Under the pieces are notes generated by a model, which had not been told where the DNA came from, ran no database searches, and saw only the letters and a program-made list of their open reading frames with translations. Shown here piece by piece: positions 32,047 to 40,644 of a stretch of 64,000 bases of DNA. The position numbers and the translations under genes are program-made. Position 1 is the first letter of the stretch. Each line of letters opens with the position of its first letter. The stretch comes from Parvibaculum sp. (GTDB lineage Bacteria > Pseudomonadota > Alphaproteobacteria > Parvibaculales > Parvibaculaceae), in NCBI GenBank assembly GCA_013823365.1, contig PNMC01000001.1, forward strand, positions 1-64,000, written 5' to 3'.

Positions 32047-34411
32047 TGACGGCGTGAACGCCCCAGTTCCCGTCCACCACCTGCGTGATGCCGAAGTCGA
32101 CGGCGACGGAGATCAGCGATATCGCTTCGTCTTCTGTCAGCCCCTTCGATGTCATGAGGAAACGCCGCGTCTTGCGGAAGGCATCGCGCATTGCCTGGTC
32201 GATCGAGGCTTGCTTGTAGACTTCCGTCTGGGCGTTCTTCCCGAGTTCCTTCAGATAGTTCGGATGTGAGAAGCCGGTGATCACCCATTCATCCTCGGTC
32301 TCGATCAAGGGGTAATCGAGATCCTGTAGCTTGCCCGCCTGGTCGCGCTTCTTGTGCAGGATCACCTGGAAGACGCCGGTGAGAGAGCATTCGATCGCCG
32401 TGCCGCAAAGCTCGGAATCGCCCTGCGAGGCATGGGGGTCGCCGACCGAGAGCAGGCCGCCCGGTACCGACACGGGCAGGAATATCCGCGCGCCCGCGCC
32501 GAGGCGCCAATTGTCGATATTGCCGCCGAAATGCGCCGGCGGCACGGAATCGACCACACCCCAATGATCGGGCGCAAGCGCCACGACGCCGAAATGCGCA
32601 CGCAAGGGAATCTCGACATTCTTCAGCACGTCGAAATTCTTTTCGATGGTCGTGTGGTCCACCGGCACGCCCGGATAGTCCATCATCTCATGCACCACGC
32701 CGAACGGATCGGTCTGTGGCGTCCAGCGATAGTTGTAGACGGCGCGGGCGGTTTCGCGCCCGGCCTTCTTCTCGATCTCGTAAATGGTGACGACTTCGCG
32801 CGGCGCAGGCGGCGTCAGCAATTCATTGTAATGAAAGCCCCACCATGCCGCGGCATTGCTGCCGAAATAACGCCCCTCGAACCGCTTGCCCGCGCAAGGC
32901 CGGGGATGGATGTCGAGAATTCGCAGCTCGACAATATCGCCCGGCTTCGAATCCTCGATGGCGATGGGGCCGGTGCAGATGTGAACGCCGAAACCCTCTC
33001 CCGTGCCGCGCCCATAGGTCGAGGCATCGACAGGACCGGCCCCACGGCGATCGACATTCTTGCCGTCCTTGGTCCAGTGGAACACGCTTTCCGCGCCCGG
33101 ATCGTTCTCGATCATGCGCTCATAATCGTCATAGGCGTGCTGGGTGAGCGTTTCGATGGTGACGAAGTCGCCCGATTTCATTTCAAGAACGGGCGGCAGG
33201 AAGCGGCTGAAATAGCCCCAATGCACCGTCTTCGCGGTGACCGGCAGATAGTGATGCCGCGCGCCATCCGGCGAGAGCGGGGCGAGCATCGGCTGGACTT
33301 CCATGGGCGGCGCAAGCGCGACATCGCCGTCACCCGCAGAATCCGGATCGAGCGCATCTGCCGCCGGCTGCATTGTGCGTTCGTCGCGGCCCGCGCTGCC
33401 CGGCTCGTCTGGCCGTCCGCGATTGACGACCCAGGGGTGGCCCTGTTGCGCACCGCCGGAAGACGCCCGGCGATATTCGCGCGGCGAAACGCCATACTGG
33501 TCGCGGAAGGCACGGCTGAAATGCGCCGCGTCGTTGAAGCCCCAGCGAAAGCAGATATCCGAAATCGAAAGCTGCCCGTTGATCGGGCTCTCGAGATCGT
33601 AGCGGCAACGCTCCAGCCTGCGATAGCGCACATAACGGATGAAGCTCTGGCCGACGGACTCGAAAAGCTTCTGCACATAGCGTGGCGAAATGCCATGTGC
33701 ATCGGCGACATTGGCAAGAGAGAGGTCCGGGTCGCCGAGCTGCGTTTCGATCGTCTGGCAGATGCGGTGGAGAAGCGCCGCGCGGACGCCCGCCGCGCCG
33801 CCAAGCGCGCGCGTATCCGCCTGGCGGAAAATCCCCGCCATCAGGAACTCCGGCAAGGCCATCTCAATCGGCCGCAGCTGATCGACGCTCAGATCTTCCA
33901 GCGCTTCCGAAACCGAAGCGAGAAAGCCCGCCAGCACATGGCCAATGCCTGCCCGCCCCGACAAGTGGATGACCTTTGTCGGCAGTGGCGCCATCAGACG
34001 CGGGCGGAAAGCAGGCCGCGGAATATAGATGATGACGAGGCGGCAGATCGTTTCCAGTGTGAAGGTCGTGTGCGAGCCGACCGCGCCATAAACGATGTCA
34101 CCTGCCGTTGCGCGCAGGTCGTTGCCGCCATCGTGGAATGTCGCCCGGCCTTCGAGCAGCGATGCCACCCAGACGCCGTCCTTGCCCGCTTCCTTGTTGA
34201 GTTCGTGAATGGCGGTGATGTGCTGCGGCGTCGAGACAAGGCGCGTGAAGCTGATGCCGGATTGCGAGATCACGGCGGAGAGAAGGCCGTAGGCGCCGTC
34301 TTCCGTTTCATGCCCCGTCGGCTTCAGGGCAAGGCGCTTCAGCGCCTCTTTCCAGGCTTCGTATCTGTCTGCCTTGGGATAGGCCTCAGTTGAAAATCGC
34401 CAAGCATCCAT
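32021..34411 (-). CDS. AraC-type regulator fused to acetamidase/formamidase
   Basis: One uninterrupted 796-codon frame. Residues 1-200 form an AraC-binding-like sensor domain (SFTRLVSTPQHITAIHELN, DLRATAGDIVYGAVGSHTTF). Residues 212-316 are an AraC/XylS double helix-turn-helix (LSLANVADAHGISPRYVQKLF; ISDICFRWGFNDAAHFSRAF; YGVSPREYRR). Residues 317-380 are a Gly/Ala/Asp-rich linker. Residues 383-796 are a full FmdA/AmdA domain (VHWGYFSRFLPPVLEMKSGD, HFGGNIDNWRLGAGARIFLP, GGLLSVGDPHASQGDSELCG, FGITQVVDG). Each half is of complete length. I infer a regulator whose catalytic part consumes or senses an amide. I know of no characterised protein of this architecture. A recent gene fusion is the alternative. 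Confidence 0.87.
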   Translation of the reverse strand: MDAWRFSTEAYPKADRYEAWKEALKRLALKPTGHETEDGAYGLLSAVISQSGISFTRLVSTPQHITAIHELNKEAGKDGVWVASLLEGRATFHDGGNDLRATAGDIVYGAVGSHTTFTLETICRLVIIYIPRPAFRPRLMAPLPTKVIHLSGRAGIGHVLAGFLASVSEALEDLSVDQLRPIEMALPEFLMAGIFRQADTRALGGAAGVRAALLHRICQTIETQLGDPDLSLANVADAHGISPRYVQKLFESVGQSFIRYVRYRRLERCRYDLESPINGQLSISDICFRWGFNDAAHFSRAFRDQYGVSPREYRRASSGGAQQGHPWVVNRGRPDEPGSAGRDERTMQPAADALDPDSAGDGDVALAPPMEVQPMLAPLSPDGARHHYLPVTAKTVHWGYFSRFLPPVLEMKSGDFVTIETLTQHAYDDYERMIENDPGAESVFHWTKDGKNVDRRGAGPVDASTYGRGTGEGFGVHICTGPIAIEDSKPGDIVELRILDIHPRPCAGKRFEGRYFGSNAAAWWGFHYNELLTPPAPREVVTIYEIEKKAGRETARAVYNYRWTPQTDPFGVVHEMMDYPGVPVDHTTIEKNFDVLKNVEIPLRAHFGVVALAPDHWGVVDSVPPAHFGGNIDNWRLGAGARIFLPVSVPGGLLSVGDPHASQGDSELCGTAIECSLTGVFQVILHKKRDQAGKLQDLDYPLIETEDEWVITGFSHPNYLKELGKNAQTEVYKQASIDQAMRDAFRKTRRFLMTSKGLTEDEAISLISVAVDFGITQVVDGNWGVHAVIRKSMFLD

Positions 34412-34595
34412 CCGCTTTTACACAACCCGGAACAAGGCGCACTCGACTGCCGGGAATCGGGCTTCACCTGCTACAAATTTGTGCAATGCGAATCGCGCGC
34501 TTCGCAGAAGCGCCGGAAATCCCGGAAATTTTCCGCCGGCCGCAATGCACCTTTCGCAGGGGAGCAAAAAGCATGCCTGAGGCCGGCGGCGTGGT

Positions 34596-35675
34596 TCACT
34601 TCGATTCCGGCGCGAATATGTTGCGCGGAATTTTGACATGGACGCCCTGCCGCCCGTCGACGACCTGGGTCACGGTGAAGTCCGCGGCAATGCTCATCAG
34701 CGAATAGGCGTCATCCTTGCTGAGGCCGCGGTCATCGTGAAGAAACTTTACCATGTCGAGCGAGGCATTCCGCATGGCGACATCGAGGTCTTCGTCGAAG
34801 CCATGCACGATCCAGTAGCCCGGCGTTTCGAGCAGCGGCGAGGGAAACTCGAAATCCTTGCGCAGCACGATCTGGAAGAGAACGTTGAGCGAGGCTTCGA
34901 TGGCCGTACCGCTGATTTCACCATCGCCTTGGGAAACATGCGGATCGCCGATGGAGAAAAGTGCGCCGTCCACGGCGACCGGGTAAAACATGGTCGCGCC
35001 CGCGCCGATGCGCCAATTGTCGATATTGCCGCCATGTGCGCCTGGCGGAATGGTGCTGACGCGGCCTTGCACATCCGGCGCGACGCCGGCCGTGCCCAGA
35101 TGCGGTCGCACCGGCACGCGAACGCCGTTCAGCGCGCGCTGCCTGTCGCATTCCGGACAATTGGTGATCTTGCCCGGCGTCTCGTATTTGCCGGGGAAGT
35201 CATAGGCATAATGCGCTTCGGCAATGTTCGTCGCGCGGTCGAGCCGGTAGATGGTGACGCGCTCCTTCTCGCCGAATTCCTTGTAGAGGTGACCCCAGTT
35301 CGCGGCGAGGTTCGAGCCATAGTCGAAGCGCGGCACCATGCGCAGGTAGCGGACTTCCAGCATGTCGCCGGGCTTTGCGTCCTTCACATAGATGGGCCCC
35401 GTCATCAGATGGACGCCCGGGTTGCGGTCGCTTTCGGGGATGGTGTTGAAGATGTGGCGCACCGCATCGTCCATCATGAGCTCCGGCGCGTCGCCGGCGT
35501 GATGGGTGACGGCTTCGGCCTGAATGAGATCGCCGCTATTGACGGTGAGAACGGGCGCAAGAGCCGGGTCGAAATAGCCCCAATGGCAGGTTTCAGGTGT
35601 CGCTCTCAGCAGGTGAAGGGCAGTGGGATGCGCGTATTCCGACGCTTTCGATCCCGGTAGTGACGAATGCGCCAT
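34596..35675 (-). CDS. Acetamidase/formamidase family protein
   Basis: 359 aa. CHWGYFDPALAPVLTVNSGD, AHGGNIDNWRIGAGATMFYP, GALFSIGDPHVSQGDGEISG and TVTQVVDGRQGVHVKIP match the FmdA/AmdA family, which hydrolyses short amides to carboxylate and ammonia. It is paralogous to the C-terminal half of the preceding AraC fusion. A pair NCPECD near residue 190 may bind metal. ATG 35675 has AAGGAG upstream; the longer frame to 35846 is not supported. It is on the same strand as the fusion gene with 184 bp between, so it may be its target or partner. Confidence 0.88.
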   Translation of the reverse strand: MAHSSLPGSKASEYAHPTALHLLRATPETCHWGYFDPALAPVLTVNSGDLIQAEAVTHHAGDAPELMMDDAVRHIFNTIPESDRNPGVHLMTGPIYVKDAKPGDMLEVRYLRMVPRFDYGSNLAANWGHLYKEFGEKERVTIYRLDRATNIAEAHYAYDFPGKYETPGKITNCPECDRQRALNGVRVPVRPHLGTAGVAPDVQGRVSTIPPGAHGGNIDNWRIGAGATMFYPVAVDGALFSIGDPHVSQGDGEISGTAIEASLNVLFQIVLRKDFEFPSPLLETPGYWIVHGFDEDLDVAMRNASLDMVKFLHDDRGLSKDDAYSLMSIAADFTVTQVVDGRQGVHVKIPRNIFAPESK

Positions 35676-35874
35676 GAGAACTCCTTGCACTCGAACCGAC
35701 TGATGGTCGCGGACCCGCGTAAAGCGGGAATGCTTGCATTGTCTGTCTTGTGGCCCGGTGCGGTCTTGCCCGCTTGCGCAAAAGTTGTTGCCGCGTGCGG
35801 GTGTGTGGAAGGCATATGCCTCGCAAACGGGCAAGGCCTTGTGCATTTGCCTTCGCTTCGGGCGGGAGATGCGC

Positions 35875-36645
35875 TCAGGCGCCGATCACGACGGTCGTCA
35901 TGTCGAGCGAGCCATATTCGACGACCGGCGTTTCGAAGCGCACCGGCTCCCCGTCGCGCCGCGCGCCCATGACGTAGAGGATCGGCAGGTAGTGATCGGG
36001 ATGGGGAACGGAAAGGCTCGCGTCGCGGCCCTGGGCCTCATAGCCGATCAGGTCGTTCGGGCGGTCGGCGGCAATCGCCTCGCGAATATAGTCGCCGAAG
36101 CGGCTCGCCCAGTCATAGCTGCCATCGCGCATCTGCCAGTCCATTTCCGGCAGATTGTGAACGATATTGCCGCTGCCCATCAGCAGATAGCCTTCGTCCC
36201 GGAACTCGCCGAGCACACGGCCAATCTCGAAATGCTCGCGGGGCGAGAGGCGCGCATCCATGCTGATCTGCACCATCGGCACATCGGCTTGCGGAAAGAC
36301 CTTGAGCAGCACGCACCACGAACCGTGATCGAAGCCGCGCTCGTCGTCGAGTTCGACCTCGAGAGGCGCCAGCCGGTCGCGGATCGCTTCCGCAAGCGCC
36401 GGGCTCCCCGGCGCCTTGTATTGCATTTCATACATGGCGCGGGGGAAGCCGCCGAAATCATGGATCGTTGGCGGCGCCTTGCCGGACGTGACCTTGATGC
36501 CGCGCGTGTACCAGTGTGCGGAAACGCAGATGATACCTTTCGGCTTGCCGAACTCGCGGCCGATGGCCTCCCATGTCCGGGTGATGAAATTATCCTCCAT
36601 CACATTGCCCGGGCTACCGTGGCCGAAAAAGATCGCGGGTTGCAT
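35875..36645 (-). CDS. DODA/LigB-type extradiol dioxygenase (YgiD-like)
   Basis: 256 aa. It starts MQPAIFFGHGSPGN and has His9, His44 (SAHWYTRG), His107 (FDHGSW), His163 (GSGNIVHNL) and His215/His218 (PHPDHYLP), the metal-site and catalytic histidines of the 4,5-DOPA extradiol dioxygenase family. Bacterial members cleave catechol-type rings using Fe or Zn. It lies between the acetamidase and Rieske oxygenase genes on the same strand, which fits an aromatic degradation role, but the substrate is unknown. Confidence 0.88.
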   Translation of the reverse strand: MQPAIFFGHGSPGNVMEDNFITRTWEAIGREFGKPKGIICVSAHWYTRGIKVTSGKAPPTIHDFGGFPRAMYEMQYKAPGSPALAEAIRDRLAPLEVELDDERGFDHGSWCVLLKVFPQADVPMVQISMDARLSPREHFEIGRVLGEFRDEGYLLMGSGNIVHNLPEMDWQMRDGSYDWASRFGDYIREAIAADRPNDLIGYEAQGRDASLSVPHPDHYLPILYVMGARRDGEPVRFETPVVEYGSLDMTTVVIGA

Positions 36646-36690
36646 CCTGCGCTTGCCTTTCTGAATCGAGTGTTCGCTTGCTATGCAGAC

Positions 36691-37890
36691 TCAGGAGGCC
36701 GCCTGCAGGCGCTTGCCCCGCAGCCGTTTCCATGTGGCCTGATAGCGCGAAACCAGCCAGTGGTTGAGGTCGCTCTGCGCGCGCTCCTGCCACGAATAGC
36801 GCCCGCGGATTGCGAAGCGCGACTTGAGGCCGATCTGCACCAGCTTGTCTACATGGAGATCCTGCTCGGTGATTTCCATAGCCGTGCGCATGTTCATGTC
36901 CAGCCGCTCCTGGAAAAGCGGTTCCGACATGGCGCCCGGCGCCACCAGCCAGCCGATCGTCATGGAATGGCTGTTCGCGGATTCGGCATGGAGAATGAGA
37001 TAGATGACCATGTCGGAGGTAATGACGAGCGAGAGCGTCGGCGGAATATTCGCAAACATCGCCCGGTGCCGCTCTTCCGCGGTCAGCTTTGGGAAAACCG
37101 GCAGCACGGCGCGCTGCAGCGGGTTGAAGGCCGCGTCGGGATGCAGTGTACCGTTGAAGCGCAGATAACCGGCGCTTCCCTCCGGCATCTCCGGGAAACT
37201 CGCAAGCTCGCTCGGAATGAAGTCGTGAAGCGGGCCCTTGTGCAGACGGGTGGCGTGATACCCGTCATTATTGTTCTCCATCATCACTTTCCAGTTCCAG
37301 GGGTAGCTTTGCGGCGCATCCGGCATCGCTCCCTCGGCATTGGGCAGATCGTAATTGGCCAGCGCCTCGCTGATCGTCGTGAGGCGCGGCGCAAGCGGCG
37401 CCGCATCGGCATCGAAATTGACGAAGATGAAGCCTTCCCAGATTTCCGTGCGGATTTCCGGCAGGCGGATGCCTTCGCGTTCAAAGCCGCAGGTCTTGCT
37501 CATGGCCGGTGCGCCGACAAGCCGCCCGTCGAGGCCGTAGGTCCAGTGGTGATAGGGGCAGACAAAGGCCTTCGTGTTGCCATGACCTTCGGCGACAAGC
37601 ATCGCCCGGTGCTGGCAGACGGCCGACAGCGCCTTCAATTCGCCATCGCGTGTGCGCGAGATGATGAGCGGCTCGCCGATATGTGTGGCGGTGAAGTAGT
37701 CACCGGGATTTTTCACCCATTCCTCGCGGCCGACGCAAAGCCATTCGCTGTTGAAGAGGGCTTCCTTCTCGAATTCGAAGAATTCCTCGCTTGTGTAGCA
37801 CTCGGGCGGCAGGGTTTCCGCCTCGGTGACGTCGCCAAGCGATGTCTTCAATCCATCGATAAAATCGTCGGTCAGAAATGTACCGGCCAT
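36691..37890 (-). CDS. Rieske non-heme iron oxygenase, alpha subunit
   Basis: 399 aa. The Rieske [2Fe-2S] ligands are Cys92-x-His94 (VCQHRAM) and Cys111-x2-His114 (CPYHHW). The mononuclear iron site follows in NNNDGYHATRLH, with Asp209 bridging and His212 and His217 as ligands. The overall architecture resembles ring-hydroxylating and quaternary-amine oxygenases (carnitine/choline monooxygenase group). It needs a reductase that is not adjacent. ATG 37890 has GGAG upstream. It hydroxylates or demethylates an organic substrate using NAD(P)H and O2. Confidence 0.88.
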   Translation of the reverse strand: MAGTFLTDDFIDGLKTSLGDVTEAETLPPECYTSEEFFEFEKEALFNSEWLCVGREEWVKNPGDYFTATHIGEPLIISRTRDGELKALSAVCQHRAMLVAEGHGNTKAFVCPYHHWTYGLDGRLVGAPAMSKTCGFEREGIRLPEIRTEIWEGFIFVNFDADAAPLAPRLTTISEALANYDLPNAEGAMPDAPQSYPWNWKVMMENNNDGYHATRLHKGPLHDFIPSELASFPEMPEGSAGYLRFNGTLHPDAAFNPLQRAVLPVFPKLTAEERHRAMFANIPPTLSLVITSDMVIYLILHAESANSHSMTIGWLVAPGAMSEPLFQERLDMNMRTAMEITEQDLHVDKLVQIGLKSRFAIRGRYSWQERAQSDLNHWLVSRYQATWKRLRGKRLQAAS

Positions 37891-38197
37891 TGCGCACTCC
37901 GCTCGAACCAAACCCTCTGGAGAAACGAAGGCAAGTTTCGGTCCTCCGCATCGTTTGGGCGATACTATGGCGATGATCGCGGCGGCTCTTGCGGTTCCGC
38001 GACCAAACTATTGCCGATGCGAATGTCCCGTACCGGACTTTGCCTAGAAATGCGGCGCGCCGCCGCCCGTAAATGCGGCAATCCACCCGCCGCACGACAA
38101 CATTAGAGCGCGCCAAGACAAGATCGGCGCGCCGCTGCAGCGTAGCGTCTTGGTTGCCGGCGACCTGCCGCCAGATAAAGTTACCGGGATATTCAGC
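37891..38197. other. Divergent intergenic region with structured repeats, no gene
   Basis: 307 bp between the Rieske oxygenase and the FMN reductase. No convincing gene. It holds an inverted repeat CCAAGAC (38113-38119) and GTCTTGG (38147-38153) enclosing the palindrome CGGCGCGCCG (38125-38134), 45 bp before the reductase start. It also holds two copies of AAATGCGGC, near 38047 and 38072. The dyad is a possible operator or leader hairpin. No regulator gene is adjacent. Confidence 0.4.
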
Positions 38198-38806
38198 ATG
38201 AAAATCAGTGTTATCGCCGGCAGTCATCGCCCTGCCTCTCAATCGAAAAAGGTGGCGGACTGGATCGCCGCGCGACTCAAGCAACGCGAGGTGATAGCGA
38301 CAGAGCCGATCCATCTCGGCGCAACCCCGCTGCCATTCTGGGATGAAACGGCCTTCACCGCGGACCCGTCACCCCTCAATCTCGCATGGCGGCCTGTTTC
38401 CGAAGAACTTGCCGCCTGCGACGGCGTGGTCGTGGTGGCGCCGGAATGGCACGGCATGGCGCCGCCCGCCCTCAAGAATCTCCTGCTTCTCTGCAAGACG
38501 GAACTTGCCCACAAGCCGGGCCTGATCGTTGGCATTTCCGGTTCGCTCGGCGGCACCTATCCGGTGGTCGAGCTCCGGCTGACGGGCTTCAAGAACAATC
38601 GCATCTGCTGGATCCCGGACCACGTGATCCTGCGCAATGTGAGCAAGATCCTCAATGAAACCGCGGCGGAAGACGAGGCTGCCGATGCCGCCGCAAAGGG
38701 CCGGCTCGATCACTCGCTCGGCATCCTTGTCGAATATGCGAAGGCATTGCGCGGCGTTCGCGCCAGCGGCGCCTTCGATGCAAAGGCTTATCCTTTCGGT
38801 ATGTAA
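38198..38806 (+). CDS. NAD(P)H-dependent FMN reductase family protein
   Basis: 202 aa, flavodoxin fold. MKISVIAGSHRPASQSKKVADWI is the phosphate-binding loop (S-H-R-P-x-S-x-S), and DGVVVVAPEWHGMAPPALKNLLLLC with ISGSLGGTYPVVELRLTG are conserved in the FMN reductase/ArsH-like family. It could supply reduced FMN to the flavin-dependent monooxygenases of this region, or act as a quinone reductase. ATG 38198 follows a weak ribosome site. Confidence 0.82.
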   Translation: MKISVIAGSHRPASQSKKVADWIAARLKQREVIATEPIHLGATPLPFWDETAFTADPSPLNLAWRPVSEELAACDGVVVVAPEWHGMAPPALKNLLLLCKTELAHKPGLIVGISGSLGGTYPVVELRLTGFKNNRICWIPDHVILRNVSKILNETAAEDEAADAAAKGRLDHSLGILVEYAKALRGVRASGAFDAKAYPFGM

Positions 38807-38849
38807 GGCGGCTCCCGGTCAAATGCTTGGGCGTATTCAGGCAAGCGCT

Positions 38850-38865
38850 TGGCACGGGTTTTGAT
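38850..38865 (+). promoter_or_regulatory. Near-consensus sigma-54 promoter before a TauD-like gene
   Basis: TGGCACG-GGTT-TTGAT has the full -24 element and the correct GG-N10-G spacing, but A instead of C at the -12 position. It is 35 bp before the TauD-like start. Two direct copies of TCAATGTGCA follow at about 38871 and 38883. The -12 mismatch makes this uncertain. Confidence 0.4.
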
Positions 38866-38900
38866 TAGCGTTCAATGTGCAATCAATGTGCAGGGTCGGA

Positions 38901-39719
38901 ATGATGGCTTACGAAGTCTTGAAAGTGAAACCGATGACGGCGCGGATCGGCGCGGAGATCGAAGGCGTCGATCTTTCGCAGCCGCTGACGAACAAGATCG
39001 TCGATGAGCTCAATTCGGCCCTCATGGAACATCAGGTCATTTTCCTGCGCGATCAGGACCTGGACCATGACCGGCACAAGGAACTTGGCCGGGCTTTCGG
39101 TGAGCTCGCGATTCACAGCGGCGTCGCCGGCTTGCCGGACCATCCCGAAATCGTGGCCATTCATGCCGATGAGAATTCGAAATTCGTCGCGGGCGAGAAT
39201 TGGCACTCCGACCTCACCTGCAACGAGATCCCGCCCATGGGCAGCATTCTCTATCTGCCGGTCGTGCCGGAAGTGGGCGGCGATACGATGTTCGCCAGCA
39301 TGTATGCGGCCTATGACGCGCTTTCGCCCGGCATGAAGACCTATCTTGACGGGCTGCAGGCCGTGCATGACGGCGAGCATGTCTACCGGCCCATCGTGAA
39401 CGATCCGAACAAGCGCTTCCCCTGCAATACGCATCCCGTCATCCGCACGCATCCCGTGACGGGCCGCAAGGCGATTTTCGTCAATCCGTCCTACACGACG
39501 GAGATCGTCGGCCTCGGCAAGGCGGAAAGCGATGGCGTGCTGGAGATGCTCTACAAGCATTGCGCCAATCCGAACTTCCATGTGCGCTTCCGCTGGCAGC
39601 CTAAGTCCGTTGCCTTCTGGGACAATCGCTGCACCTGGCATCTCGCGGTCTGGGATTACTTTCCGCAGGTCCGTTCCGGCTATCGCGTGACCGTGGCGGA
39701 GACGCGGCGCCCGATCTGA
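38901..39719 (+). CDS. TauD/TfdA-family 2-oxoglutarate-dependent dioxygenase
   Basis: 272 aa. Iron ligands are His102 and Asp104 (NWHSDLT) and His247 (NRCTWHLAVWD), with Arg262 (SGYRVTVAE) to bind 2-oxoglutarate. The N-terminus IGAEIEGVDLSQPL is typical of the family, which oxidises taurine, alkylsulfonates or phenoxy acids with release of sulfite, alcohol or glyoxylate. A similar enzyme is encoded 1.7 kb away on the other strand. Either of the tandem ATGs at 38901 and 38904 may start it. A clear terminator follows. Confidence 0.9.
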   Translation: MMAYEVLKVKPMTARIGAEIEGVDLSQPLTNKIVDELNSALMEHQVIFLRDQDLDHDRHKELGRAFGELAIHSGVAGLPDHPEIVAIHADENSKFVAGENWHSDLTCNEIPPMGSILYLPVVPEVGGDTMFASMYAAYDALSPGMKTYLDGLQAVHDGEHVYRPIVNDPNKRFPCNTHPVIRTHPVTGRKAIFVNPSYTTEIVGLGKAESDGVLEMLYKHCANPNFHVRFRWQPKSVAFWDNRCTWHLAVWDYFPQVRSGYRVTVAETRRPI

Positions 39720-39742
39720 GCGAAGCCAGAGAACGAGAGGGG

Positions 39743-39781
39743 AGGCCGTCGCGAAAAAAATCGCGGCGGCCTATTTCTTTT
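39743..39781 (+). terminator. Intrinsic terminator after the TauD-like gene
   Basis: A 12-bp stem (AGGCCGTCGCGA / TCGCGGCGGCCT, one T-G pair) with an A6 loop is followed by ATTTCTTTT. It overlaps the stop codon of the convergent SDR gene. Confidence 0.87.
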
Positions 39782-40622
39782 CGTCATAGGCGATGGAAAC
39801 GGTGACAGGCGCCCAGTCGGCAATCTCCGCCTGCATGGCGCCGAGCTTGCGGCCGACATAATGCAGCGCATCGGCGCCGAGCAGCAGGTGAAGCGGCGGC
39901 TCTTCCGCCCGCGCAACCTGGACCACGGCGCGCGCCGCCTTGGCCGGATCGCCGCCCTCGCTGCCGCCTTGGCCGGAAAGGATCGAACGGGCGAGATGCG
40001 CCGTTGGCTCGTAATCGGCTATCTCCGTGCGGCAGGTCGTGAGCGAGCGCGTGGCGAAATCCGTTCTCAGGCCCCCCGGTGCAACATTGGTCACCTTGAT
40101 GCCGAGGGGGCGCACTTCTTCGGCAAGCGTCTGCCCGATGCATTCAAGCGCATATTTCGTCGCGCCATAAATGCCCGTGCCCATCCAGGGGGCAAGCCCG
40201 CTCACCGAGGTGACATTGATGATGCGGCCCTGACGGCGCGCACGCATCGAAGGCAAGGCGGATTGGATGACGGCGATGGCGCCGAAGAGGTTGACGTCGA
40301 ATTGCGCGCGGATTTCCGCCGCGCTCGCTTCCTCGATAGCGCCAATCAATCCGTAGCCCGCATTGCTGACCAATATATCGATGGCACCGGCGCGCTCTTC
40401 GATGGCGCGCACGGTTTCGCGGATGGCGGGTTCATCGGTCACATCGAGGAGAAAGCCGAGCGCACGGCCGGGCGAGAGTGCCTCGAAGGCCAGCCTGTCT
40501 TCCTCGCGCCGCACGGTGCCGGCGACGATGTCGCCCTCGGCAAGTGCCGCCTCCGCAATCGCGCGGCCGAAGCCGCTGCTTACCCCGGTGATCCACCAGA
40601 CGGCAGGCTTCTCGTCGCTCAT
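39771..40622 (-). CDS. Short-chain dehydrogenase/reductase
   Basis: 283 aa classical SDR: cofactor loop ITGVSSGFGRA, VSNAGYGLIGA, catalytic Ser in NVTSVSG and YGATKYA (Tyr/Lys), then NVAPGGLRTDF. FLLDVTDEP suggests NAD(H) or NADP(H) specificity without deciding it. It starts 22 bp after the stop of the second TauD-like gene on the same strand, and so probably oxidises or reduces a product of that dioxygenase. Confidence 0.87.
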   Translation of the reverse strand: MSDEKPAVWWITGVSSGFGRAIAEAALAEGDIVAGTVRREEDRLAFEALSPGRALGFLLDVTDEPAIRETVRAIEERAGAIDILVSNAGYGLIGAIEEASAAEIRAQFDVNLFGAIAVIQSALPSMRARRQGRIINVTSVSGLAPWMGTGIYGATKYALECIGQTLAEEVRPLGIKVTNVAPGGLRTDFATRSLTTCRTEIADYEPTAHLARSILSGQGGSEGGDPAKAARAVVQVARAEEPPLHLLLGADALHYVGRKLGAMQAEIADWAPVTVSIAYDEKK

Positions 40623-40644
40623 TGCATACTTCCGGTTTACGGGA

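Noticed and set aside
32354-38106. Very long plus-strand open frames (679 and 790 codons) opposite the AraC-acetamidase, acetamidase, DODA and Rieske genes
   Set aside because: They are arginine- and histidine-rich shadows with no domains, and the minus-strand proteins carry full family motifs and ribosome sites.
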